From an uncultured Ignavibacteriota bacterium (GTDB lineage Bacteria; Bacteroidota; Ignavibacteria; Tepidaquicellales; Tepidaquicellaceae): 7,943 bases of DNA. This document shows, in pieces, positions 1-5,878 of this stretch. Within the stretch, counting starts at the first letter, position 1. Each line of letters begins with the position of its first letter. A model generated the notes under the pieces. That model had not been told where the DNA came from. It worked only from the letters and a program-made list of their open reading frames with translations, and made no database searches. The DNA is taken from assembly GCA_937983305.1 (NCBI GenBank), contig CALKAJ010000215.1, positions 1 to 7,943 of the forward strand, in the 5' to 3' direction. Both the position numbers and the translations under genes were made by a program.

Positions 1-47
1 GAGATGGTGATTCGTGACTGGAGTTCAGACGTGTGCTCTTCCGATCT
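1..47 (+). other. Illumina index primer / TruSeq read-2 adapter contamination
   Basis: Bases 14-47 match the standard TruSeq read-2 adapter, beginning GTGACTGGAGTTCAGACG and ending CTCTTCCGATCT. Bases 1-5 (GAGAT) match the end of the P7 primer, and bases 6-13 (GGTGATTC) sit where the 8-nt sample index belongs. This is synthetic library sequence left at a contig end, not genomic DNA. Genomic sequence therefore starts at about base 48. The match is recognised from memory but is long and includes the expected P7-index-adapter order, so the call is close to certain. Confidence 0.98.
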
Positions 48-1725
48 TCGCAGAGTCACTGCCCGAAATTCCAAGCTCTACGCGCATCGCCTTATGCCAA
101 TACTCCGCCAATGCCTCCGCAGTCTCAACCGAAAATCCGTGGAAATATAAATAGTCCTGATACTTATTTCCATCGTACAATTTCTGTGCATATTCAGTAG
201 CGGTTTTCCCGACTGTTACAATCATCATTCCAATTATATCAAGCTCTGAATCCGTAACGGGTTTATAAAAATCACTTATGCATAAATTCTTCTTGCCTTG
301 TTGTCTCGGGAAACTGAACCTCTGCCATTCAATAAAATTTTCTTTTTTCATTTCAACATCCCATTCGCCGTATAACTTTTCGCCTTCCATTTCTTTCGGC
401 TTATAAATAATCAAATCATTTCCTTCCGATGCGGCAGGGTAATATCCGTATATTACCTGTGGCTGCAATAGATTTTCCCTTTTTGCAAGCAGTTTCAGTT
501 CATTATACTTTGGTCGTATTTCTTTTTCAATAAGTTCTTCATATTCGGAGTCTGGCTTACTTCTGTCTTTATACACATTCCAGCTTCCTCTGAAAAGGGC
601 TATCTCGTTTATATATTCATAAATTTTTTCAAGCCGTATATTCGTCACAATTTTCGTTCCAAGAAATGCCGCTTTGGGAACATCCGCCGCCTTTACATTT
701 GATTTAGTCACTGGTTTATGTTTTTCCGTGCTCTGGATTCCGGCTTCCGCCGGAATGACAGGGGGGGGTACCCCTGATTCCAAAGCTCCTATAACCCCTG
801 ATTCCAAAGCTCCAGCTTTGGAATCCATCTGCTCTTTGCTATTTTCAAAATCCGTCTTCTTCTCCTCACCCTCTTTCCTCCGCTTATCGCTCTTCCCCAC
901 CCGCCTATCTTTCTTCTCTTTCTCCCAACCACCCTCCCTCGCCCTCGGCTCAACATACACAGGCACATTCGGTCTGATACCTTTTCGTTTATGCTCAACA
1001 CTAGCCTCAATAAACTTCAAGCCGTCAAATGCATCATTCGCATAGTAAACATCGCCTTTGTACATCTCTCTCAATTCGCCTTCCACAAATCGTCTGTTCA
1101 ACGCCGCTCCGCCCAGCACTACCGGTATTTCAAGTTTTCGCTCATTCATCGTTTCAAGGTTCTCTTTCATAATCGCCGTTGATTTCACAAGCAAGCCGCT
1201 CATTCCTATCGTGTCTGCATTATGCTCTTCATAAGCCGCAAGCATAGTTTCAAGTGAACACTTTATCCCGAGATTTATTACCCTGTATCCGTTATTTGTC
1301 AGAATTATATCAACAAGATTTTTTCCTATATCGTGTACATCACCCTTCACCGTTGCAAGTACCATTGTGCCTTTATCTGTCGAACTTTCGGATTTTTCCA
1401 TAAATGGCTCAAGGTATTTCACAGCCGCTTTCATACATTCCGCACTTTGTAATACAAAAGGAAGCTGCATTTCTCCCGAACCAAATAGTACTCCGACGGT
1501 TTTCATTCCGTCAAGTAAATGGTCGTTTATTATAACGAGTGCAGAATACTTTGTCAAAGCGGAATCAAGGTCGGTTTCTATTCCGATTTTGTCGCCATCA
1601 ATTATCCTGCGTCTTAATTTTTCTTCAATTGTTAGATTTTCGTCAACTGTTTTCTTTTTGACATCTTCTTTTTTATCGGCGTAATATGCCATTAGTTCGG
1701 CTAATGGGTCATAAATGCATTTCAT
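48..1725 (-). CDS. metH: Methionine synthase, C-terminal half (cap + B12-binding + activation domains), truncated at contig end
   Basis: Cobalamin-dependent methionine synthase moves a methyl group from methyltetrahydrofolate to homocysteine through B12 in the cytoplasm. This gene encodes only the B12 half. A four-helix cap domain spans about residues 30-110 (LLDGMKTVGVLFGSGEM). The B12 Rossmann domain spans about 115-250, with the DVHDIG motif whose His131 is the expected lower cobalt ligand, then SGLL and GGAA. A charged linker follows at about 258-345. The AdoMet-binding reactivation domain runs from about 350 (ALFRGSW, YGYYPA, FPRQ, DYLYFHGFSVETAEALAEYW). The homocysteine and pterin-binding domains that precede the cap in full-length MetH (about 1,200 aa) are missing: upstream in frame there are only tandem repeats and then a stop at 1768-1770. 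Start is ATG at 1723-1725. The 3' end is lost. Real residues stop at about 559 (Ala), and the apparent ending KIGRAHV plus stop is translated adapter. The last part of the activation domain, including the usual RYSFGYPACP-type region, is therefore absent. The linker carries inserted palindromic repeats. Confidence 0.93.
733..827 (-). repeat. Composite palindromic repeat inserted in frame in the metH linker
   Basis: Read on the coding strand, this is a B-type hairpin (800-827, perfect 12-bp stem with a 2-nt loop), a half copy of it (776-789), a run of eight C, and an A-type hairpin (733-760, 8-bp stem ATTCCGGC with a GGAA tetraloop). The half and full B copies form a 24-bp in-frame tandem repeat, giving GALESGV twice. 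The A element is read as VIPAEAGIQS. The same two hairpin types, with different but compensated stem bases, fill the spacer at 5454-5907. The frame stays open across the whole insert, which lies between two recognisable MetH domains, so it lengthens a linker and does not break the gene. Confidence 0.88.
761..768. repeat. Homopolymer G8 (C8 on the coding strand) inside metH
   Basis: There are eight consecutive G on the plus strand, flowing into GGGGTACCCC, a 10-bp palindrome at 765-774. On the coding strand it is read as three prolines (319-321). A change of one base would put the activation domain out of frame. The assembled length keeps both flanking MetH domains in one frame. It could be a slippage site or simply part of the inserted repeat. 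Confidence 0.7.
924..944 (-). other. Canonical G-quadruplex motif in metH coding strand
   Basis: The minus (coding) strand has four GGG runs with loops of 3, 1 and 5 nt: GGG-N3-GGG-N1-GGG-N5-GGG. This fits the usual G3+N1-7 pattern. It lies in an unusually purine-rich stretch of the coding strand (about 839-953) that encodes the Lys/Glu/Arg-rich linker before the repeat insert. The rest of the window is AT-rich, so the run of G triplets is locally exceptional. Whether it folds in DNA or mRNA cannot be judged from sequence. Confidence 0.6.
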
Positions 1726-1731
1726 ATTTAG

Positions 1732-1767
1732 TTTGTAAAGTTTATAAAGTTTGTAAAGTTTATCAAG
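1732..1767 (-). repeat. Four tandem 9-bp copies immediately upstream of metH start
   Basis: On the plus strand the copies read TTTGTAAAG, TTTATAAAG, TTTGTAAAG, TTTATCAAG, in exact 9-bp register. They end seven bases before the ATG of the MetH fragment. The reading frame of metH stays open through them (encoding a repeated LYK pattern) until TAA at 1768-1770, so a start further upstream is impossible. They occupy the 5' untranslated or promoter region. No Shine-Dalgarno sequence is visible. Confidence 0.85.
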
Positions 1768-1773
1768 TTAGAG

Positions 1774-1835
1774 CCTTGAAACAAAGATGAACACAGATTT
1801 AACAGATTCTCACAGATTTTTTTTATATCAAAGAG
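1774..1835 (-). repeat. Inverted copy of dispersed 'ATCTGTG' element (C element)
   Basis: On the minus strand this begins CTCTTTGATATAAAAAAA followed by ATCTGTG and then several degenerate aaTCTGTg repeats. Three plus-strand copies between gmd and pyrG (from 5569, 5765 and 5914) begin CTCTTTACTATAAAAAAA and continue with the same ATCTGTG or ATCCGTG repeats. The match over the first 25 bases is nearly complete, so this is the same dispersed element in opposite orientation. It is non-coding; its function is unknown. Confidence 0.75.
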
Positions 1836-1836
1836 C

Positions 1837-1864
1837 AAAAAAAACTTTTTATCCCGTAGGGATA
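1837..1864 (-). terminator. Possible rho-independent terminator downstream of the ATPase gene
   Basis: On the minus strand a short palindrome (TATCCCTACGGGATA) is followed by AAAAAG and eight T. It lies about 80 bases beyond the restored stop of the ATPase at 1946, in the right place to end the gmd-ATPase transcript. The stem is only 6 bp with a 3-nt loop, and the T run is separated from it by six bases, so this is tentative. The palindrome also belongs to a repeat pair described separately. Confidence 0.3.
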
Positions 1865-1914
1865 ATACGTTTGTAGCAGGAAAGATATTCTCTCTCCTCG
1901 ACCCCGTCGGGGTC
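1850..1914. repeat. Pair of CCCG-loop-GGG palindromes with shared flank
   Basis: TATCCCGTAGGGATA (1850-1864) and GACCCCGTCGGGGTC (1900-1914) are each 15-nt palindromes with a GTA or GTC loop. Both are followed on the plus strand by a similar tail (ATAATACGTTT, and CGTACGTTTTCTG from inside the second palindrome). Outer stem pairs differ but are compensated (T-A/T-A versus G-C/C-G). This points to two diverged copies of one short hairpin element. It is distinct from the A and B hairpins elsewhere in the window. Confidence 0.65.
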
Positions 1915-1945
1915 GTACGTTTTCTGTTCTTTCCAAATCTAAAAT

Positions 1946-2158
1946 CTATTCACGCTTACTTTTCCTCGCAGAAAAATACAATATAAAATAACCTAATACA
2001 CTGATTACGGAGATGTAAATCCAGGCACTGCCGGGAATAAAATCTATCTCATAAAAAATCTTCACCATTCTAAACAATATAAATTCAAAATTCGTTGCCG
2101 CAAAAAATACATAAAGCCCCAGCAATCCAAGCCGTAAGCAAAATATACCTTCCTGTTC
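1946..2158 (-). pseudogene. Out-of-frame C-terminal segment of the P-type ATPase (transmembrane helices 9-10)
   Basis: In the frame -1 to the ATPase frame, about 70 codons run from EQEGIFCLRLGLLGLYVFF to YFSARKSKRE and a TAG at 1946-1948. They contain two strongly hydrophobic stretches (LGLLGLYVFFAA and AWIYISVISVLGYFILYF), as expected for the last two helices of a ten-helix P-type ATPase. The segment directly abuts the point where the main frame (through SRYAE, residue 717) turns into an unlikely tail. Restoring one base near 2156-2165 would join them into a protein of about 788 residues. I interpret this as a single-base deletion, either a sequencing error or a real mutation. Confidence 0.8.
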
Positions 2159-4311
2159 TGCTCCGCATATCTCGATACCACTATAAAACTTGCAACAGCT
2201 ATAAATATCATAACAGTTAACATAGCCATATCCGACCGGTTCGTTAAATAATATCCGGCATATCCTCCTGCTACTATTACAACCGATGCAGTTATTACAT
2301 AAGTGAATACCTCCGAAAGGAATTTTTTTGTCTTTGCAACATTTTTATTTCGCATTGTCAAAATCAATGCCGGAAATCCGATTGCAAAAATATTCAAAAG
2401 TGAAACTCGTCTCGGAGTCAGCGGATATTCTAATGCAAAGAAACTTAAAACCGTTAAAAGTATTACCATAAAATTTTTCGTAAGAAATAATTTCGAAATC
2501 AATTTTACGGAATTCACTATCCTGTTTCCTTCGTCGAAAATCTGCGGCAATAACGAAAATTTATTTTTGAGCAATACTATATCCGCGACTTCCTTCGTTA
2601 TCGCACTGCCTTCTTCCATCGCAATTCCCATATCCGATTCCTTTATCGCCGGCAGGTCGTTAACTCCGTCTCCAATCATTGCTGTATAAATCTTCTGCTT
2701 CTTCAGTGTCTTTATAATTCGCAGTTTATGCTCCGGAATCAGTCTCGCAAATACAAGCTTTTCATTTATTGCTTTCTCAAAGCCGCTTTCGGAAAGGGCT
2801 TCAAGTTCCTGTCCCGTGATTAACTGTTCCGTCTCTACCTTCCATCCGATTTTTTCCATTATCGCCTTGATGGATTGAGTCGAGTCTCCGGATAAAATTT
2901 TAAATTTAATCCCATTCTTTTCGAATAATTTCATTGCATCAAATACATCGTCCCTTATCGTATCAGCAATCGAAATTATGCAATATGGATTAATTATAAT
3001 CGCGTCAAGTTTGTCTTTAAGTTCTAAAATGCTTTTATTAGTCTCGATTTTCCCAAATATCAGATTTCTGTATAACTCAAGATTTTCTTTTTCATATTTT
3101 TCCGCGAAAATATTTTTTTCCGCTTCTCCGGTTTTTTCAAGTAAAATATCATAAGCTCCAAGAATATATAAATTTCCGTCATCAAATCTCACCATACTCA
3201 TTTTCAGAGTTGAACTAAACGGCATCTCTTCAAGTTTTACCGCTGTCTCATTATGCGGGAAAATATCAAGCGCCCTGTTTGTTGCATTTTTCTCCGTAGA
3301 TAAATGCGAGTAAGTTCCAAGCAGTTGTTTGAGTTCGTCTTCGGGCATTTCCGATAAATTCGTTACCTTGTGCACCGATAACTTATTCTGCGTAAGTGTC
3401 CCCGTTTTATCCATACATACCACCTGTACATTTGAAAAAGATTCTATTGCATTCAGCTTCTGTATGATTGCACCGATTTTGCTTATGCGATATACGCCGA
3501 GTGCATAAGTAACCGATGCAGTCAGCACCAATCCCTGAGGTACCAGTGAAATCAATATTGTTGCAATGTCTCTTACAAAATTTGTATCTGATTCGTCTCC
3601 GGGTCCTATAAAAATTTTCACAACGGATAATAATAAAGCAGATATAAATAGAACCTTCAAAATCGCATTAATCTTTTTTTGAAGCGGCGTGAGAACAAAT
3701 TTATATTTTTTTGCGAGCCCTGTTACCGTTTCGGCATAACTCTCGCTCCCTATTCTTTCCGCAATATAATACCCGCTTCCCGACACACAAAAACTTCCGG
3801 ATAAAACTTCGCTCCCTGTTTCTTTATTTATCGGAACCGATTCGCCCGTCAATAGCGATTCGTCAATCTCAAGATAGTTTGATTCCAATACTTTTCCGTC
3901 AACTACTATCTGGTCACCGCGCGATATGTATATTACTTCGTCTTTTACAATTCCTTCGGTTTCAATTTCCTCTTCTATTCCTTCTCGCAGAACCCTTACC
4001 TTGCGTTTTAAAAGAAGGTTTACTTTGTCAAGCGCCCGTTTGGATTTTATTTCCTGCGTGATGGCAATGGCTGTGTTAATAATTGCAATCGTAAGAATTC
4101 CAATCGAATCTAAAAGCAAACGCTGGTCGGATGTCTTAAAATAAAAATATATCACTCCGGCTATTATTCCCAGAATAATAAAATTAAACAAAGAAAAAAT
4201 ATTTTCTATGAATATTTCCCTGATAGTTTTTGTCCTCGCCTTTGCCGCCTTATTAATTAACCCTTTGGATTTTCTCTCGTTTACTTCCGCATTTGTAAGT
4301 CCTTTGAGCAT
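2062..4311 (-). CDS. P-type cation-transporting ATPase, CtpE-like, with a C-terminal frameshift
   Basis: An inner-membrane ATP-driven cation pump. Visible in order: cytoplasmic N-terminus; membrane segments at about 37-58 and 66-86; actuator domain with TGES (155-158); segments at about 217-236 and 248-275 with VPQGL (257-261); phosphorylation motif DKTGTLT at 301-307; a compact nucleotide domain with LGAYD in place of the usual KGA; hinge GDGVND (547-552); then further membrane segments to about residue 713. The compact layout and the GLVLTASVTYALGV-type fourth helix resemble the CtpE group, one member of which (mycobacterial CtpE) has been linked to Ca2+ uptake. The ion here is not determined. 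The glutamate usually found in PEGL is a glutamine. The last 32 residues as read (from QNRKVYF) look wrong, because the true ending lies in another frame (1946-2158). Start ATG at 4311-4309 shares one base with the gmd stop, suggesting translational coupling. Confidence 0.92.
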   Translation of the reverse strand: MLKGLTNAEVNERKSKGLINKAAKARTKTIREIFIENIFSLFNFIILGIIAGVIYFYFKTSDQRLLLDSIGILTIAIINTAIAITQEIKSKRALDKVNLLLKRKVRVLREGIEEEIETEGIVKDEVIYISRGDQIVVDGKVLESNYLEIDESLLTGESVPINKETGSEVLSGSFCVSGSGYYIAERIGSESYAETVTGLAKKYKFVLTPLQKKINAILKVLFISALLLSVVKIFIGPGDESDTNFVRDIATILISLVPQGLVLTASVTYALGVYRISKIGAIIQKLNAIESFSNVQVVCMDKTGTLTQNKLSVHKVTNLSEMPEDELKQLLGTYSHLSTEKNATNRALDIFPHNETAVKLEEMPFSSTLKMSMVRFDDGNLYILGAYDILLEKTGEAEKNIFAEKYEKENLELYRNLIFGKIETNKSILELKDKLDAIIINPYCIISIADTIRDDVFDAMKLFEKNGIKFKILSGDSTQSIKAIMEKIGWKVETEQLITGQELEALSESGFEKAINEKLVFARLIPEHKLRIIKTLKKQKIYTAMIGDGVNDLPAIKESDMGIAMEEGSAITKEVADIVLLKNKFSLLPQIFDEGNRIVNSVKLISKLFLTKNFMVILLTVLSFFALEYPLTPRRVSLLNIFAIGFPALILTMRNKNVAKTKKFLSEVFTYVITASVVIVAGGYAGYYLTNRSDMAMLTVMIFIAVASFIVVSRYAEQNRKVYFAYGLDCWGFMYFLRQRILNLYCLEW

Positions 4312-5402
4312 TAATATCCTTTTTTAATTACTTTCTCAAAGTCGGCTTTTGACATAATTTCAACAAGTGTTTGGAATTTTGTCTGTGGTTTCCAGCCAAG
4401 CTGCTTCTCTGCCTTGGTTGCATCTCCGATTAATAAATCAACTTCCGTTGGTCTGAAGTAATTTGGATCTATACCTACTGCTTCATCGCCTTTTTTAATT
4501 GCAGGTTTTATTCCGGCAGTGAGTTCGTTCTCCTTTATTTCACTTACGATTCCTCTTTCGTCTATTCCCGTGCCTTTCCATTCAAGTGTTACTCCGAGAT
4601 TTTTAAATGTTAGGTCGGTAAACTCTCTTACAGTATGTGTTTCACCCGTTGCAATTACAAAATCTTCTGCTGTGTTTTGCTGCAAAATTCTCCACATCGC
4701 ATCGCAATATTCGGGAGCGTATCCCCAGTCTCTCTTCGCACTGAGATTTCCCAATGTGAGATTTTTCTGAATGCCTGAAAATATCCTCGCAGCTGCTCTT
4801 GTGATTTTTCGCGTAACAAAAGTTTCTCCGCGGCGGGGGGATTCGTGATTGAAAAGTATTCCGTTGCAGGCAAATATGTTATATGCTTCTCGATAGTTTA
4901 CAATTATCCAGTAGCCGTAAAGTTTTGCAACGCCGTAAGGTGAGCGCGGATAAAAAGGAGTCGTTTCTTTTTGCGGTATCTCCTGAACTTTTCCGTAAAG
5001 CTCACTGGTTGATGCCTGATAGAATTTTACTTCGCGGCTTAGTCCGACTTCCCTTATCGCATCAAGAAATCTTAACGTACCTAATGCGTCAACCTGTCCC
5101 GTATAATCCGGAATCTCGAACGATACCTTCACGTGAGATTGTGCCGCGAGATTATAAATTTCATCAGGTGCAATTTTTTCAAGCAGGCGGTTTAAATTGC
5201 TTGTGTCAACCAAATCTCCGTAATGCAAAAAAAGTTTTTTCCCAAGTATTTCGGGGTCGTTGTATAAATGGTCTATCCGTCCTGTATTAAACGAACTGCT
5301 CCGGCGTATTATTCCGTGTACTTCATATCCTTTTTCGAGCAGTATCTCAGCAAGGTAACTTCCATCCTGTCCCGTTATTCCTGTTATTAATGCTTTCTTC
5401 AT
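4311..5402 (-). CDS. gmd: GDP-mannose 4,6-dehydratase
   Basis: Converts GDP-D-mannose to GDP-4-dehydro-6-deoxy-D-mannose with NADP, the first committed step to GDP-L-fucose, GDP-D-rhamnose and related sugars used in LPS or capsule. It is a cytoplasmic extended short-chain dehydrogenase of 363 aa, close to family length. The N-terminal dinucleotide motif is TGITGQDG (7-14), followed by HYGDLVDTSNL (60-70) and NLAAQSHV (84-91). The catalytic set is Thr132/Glu134 in STSELYG and Tyr156/Lys160 in YGVAK. Then come NHESPRRGETFVTRKI (185-200), DWGYAPEYCDAMW and RPTEVDLLIGD, all strongly characteristic of Gmd rather than other sugar dehydratases. A short extra stretch (TAGIKPAIKKGDEAVG) precedes the IDPNYFRPTEVD motif. 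ATG start at 5402; upstream is AT-rich with no Shine-Dalgarno. The stop TAA overlaps the ATPase start as TAATG. No fucose or rhamnose synthesis partner gene is adjacent. Confidence 0.97.
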   Translation of the reverse strand: MKKALITGITGQDGSYLAEILLEKGYEVHGIIRRSSSFNTGRIDHLYNDPEILGKKLFLHYGDLVDTSNLNRLLEKIAPDEIYNLAAQSHVKVSFEIPDYTGQVDALGTLRFLDAIREVGLSREVKFYQASTSELYGKVQEIPQKETTPFYPRSPYGVAKLYGYWIIVNYREAYNIFACNGILFNHESPRRGETFVTRKITRAAARIFSGIQKNLTLGNLSAKRDWGYAPEYCDAMWRILQQNTAEDFVIATGETHTVREFTDLTFKNLGVTLEWKGTGIDERGIVSEIKENELTAGIKPAIKKGDEAVGIDPNYFRPTEVDLLIGDATKAEKQLGWKPQTKFQTLVEIMSKADFEKVIKKGY

Positions 5403-5453
5403 TTTTCTATTATTAATAAAATTTTTTTCTTTTTGTCATTCCATTTTTTCTCT

Positions 5454-5480
5454 GTCATTCCCGCGCACGCGGGAATCCAG
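5454..5480 (+). repeat. A-type hairpin, copy 1
   Basis: Palindrome between GTC and CCAG: stem ATTCCCGC pairs with GCGGGAAT around GCAC. It is identical to the copy at 5647-5673. The right end GGAATCCAG is shared with the B-type hairpins. A truncated start of the same element (GTCATTCC) is present at 5435-5442. Confidence 0.88.
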
Positions 5481-5490
5481 CTCTTGCTCT

Positions 5491-5519
5491 GATTCCCAAG
5501 CTCCAGCTTGGGAATCCAG
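5491..5519 (+). repeat. B-type hairpin, copy 1
   Basis: Perfect 12-bp stem: GATTCCCAAGCT, loop CC, AGCTTGGGAATC, then CAG. It sits 10 nt after an A-type hairpin, the same arrangement as at 5684 and 5879. Confidence 0.88.
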
Positions 5520-5533
5520 TCTTTTTCTGTTCT

Positions 5534-5562
5534 GATTCCCAAGCTGGAGCTTGGGAATCCAG
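5534..5562 (+). repeat. B-type hairpin, copy 2 (loop reversed)
   Basis: Same 12-bp stem as copy 1 but with loop GG instead of CC. This is what inversion of the stem-loop core would give, while the flanking CAG stays in the original orientation. Confidence 0.85.
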
Positions 5563-5568
5563 TTTTTT

Positions 5569-5646
5569 CTCTTTACTATAAAAAAAAATCCGTGCAAATC
5601 TGCCTCTTCTGTGTCATCAGCGTTTCGTTCTTCTCTTTTTTTCTCT
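5569..5646 (+). repeat. C element, copy 1
   Basis: Begins CTCTTTACTATA, an A run, ATCCGTG, then degenerate TCTGTGTC-type repeats and a pyrimidine tail leading into the next A hairpin. It is nearly identical over its length to 5765-5841 and similar at its start to 5914 onward and to the inverted copy at 1774-1835. Confidence 0.8.
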
Positions 5647-5673
5647 GTCATTCCCGCGCACGCGGGAATCCAG
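5647..5673 (+). repeat. A-type hairpin, copy 2
   Basis: Identical to copy 1 at 5454-5480. It marks the start of the second 193-bp-class tandem unit. Confidence 0.88.
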
Positions 5674-5683
5674 CTCTTGTTCT

Positions 5684-5712
5684 GATTCCCAAGCTCCAGC
5701 TTGGGAATCCAG
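5684..5712 (+). repeat. B-type hairpin, copy 3
   Basis: Identical to copy 1: 12-bp perfect stem, CC loop, CAG at the right end, 10 nt after an A hairpin. Confidence 0.88.
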
Positions 5713-5730
5713 TCTTTTCTCTTTTTCTCT

Positions 5731-5757
5731 GTCATTCCGGCGAAAGCCAGAATCCAG
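5731..5757 (+). repeat. A-type hairpin, copy 3 (variant stem)
   Basis: GTC, stem ATTCCGGC, loop GAAA, GCCAGAAT, CCAG. The inner stem is GGC/GCC rather than CGC/GCG, so the pairing is kept despite the base change. There is one C-A mismatch. The metH linker copy has the same stem class with loop GGAA. Confidence 0.82.
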
Positions 5758-5764
5758 CTCTTTT

Positions 5765-5841
5765 CTCTTTACTATAAAAAAAATCTGTGCAAATCTGCCT
5801 CTTCTGTGTCATCTGTGTTTCGTTCTTCTCTTTTTTTCTCT
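5765..5841 (+). repeat. C element, copy 2
   Basis: Same as copy 1 with a shorter A run and ATCTGTG in place of ATCCGTG. It is followed by the A hairpin at 5842. Confidence 0.8.
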
Positions 5842-5868
5842 CTCATTCCCGCGCAAGCGGGAATCCAG
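5842..5868 (+). repeat. A-type hairpin, copy 4
   Basis: Stem ATTCCCGC/GCGGGAAT with GCAA loop, a GNRA-type tetraloop. The preceding base is C rather than G (CTCATT against GTCATT). Confidence 0.85.
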
Positions 5869-5878
5869 CTCTTGTTCT

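Noticed and set aside
789..1010. Minus-strand 73-aa frame overlapping metH
   Set aside because: An out-of-frame reading of the purine-rich linker, giving an Arg/Gly-rich string. The MetH frame has recognised domains on both sides.
674..1045. Plus-strand open frame of 123 aa opposite metH
   Set aside because: It lies entirely antisense to the clear MetH frame and includes the inserted repeats (WIPASAGMT). No independent coding signal is visible.
1726..1945. Cobalamin or SAM riboswitch upstream of metH
   Set aside because: Expected because of the gene's function, but the region is fully taken up by tandem repeats, the C element and two short palindromes. I see no riboswitch core such as the cobalamin B12-box.
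2303..2689. Plus-strand 128-aa frame opposite the ATPase (also 3711-4061 and 3926-4144)
   Set aside because: Shadows of the ATPase coding sequence; they do not resemble any family and have no own context.
5491..5580. Plus-strand hairpins followed by T-rich runs as rho-independent terminators
   Set aside because: They would only terminate plus-strand transcription, and no plus-strand gene exists here. On the minus strand the hairpins are followed by purine-rich sequence, not T runs. They are better explained as REP-like repeats.
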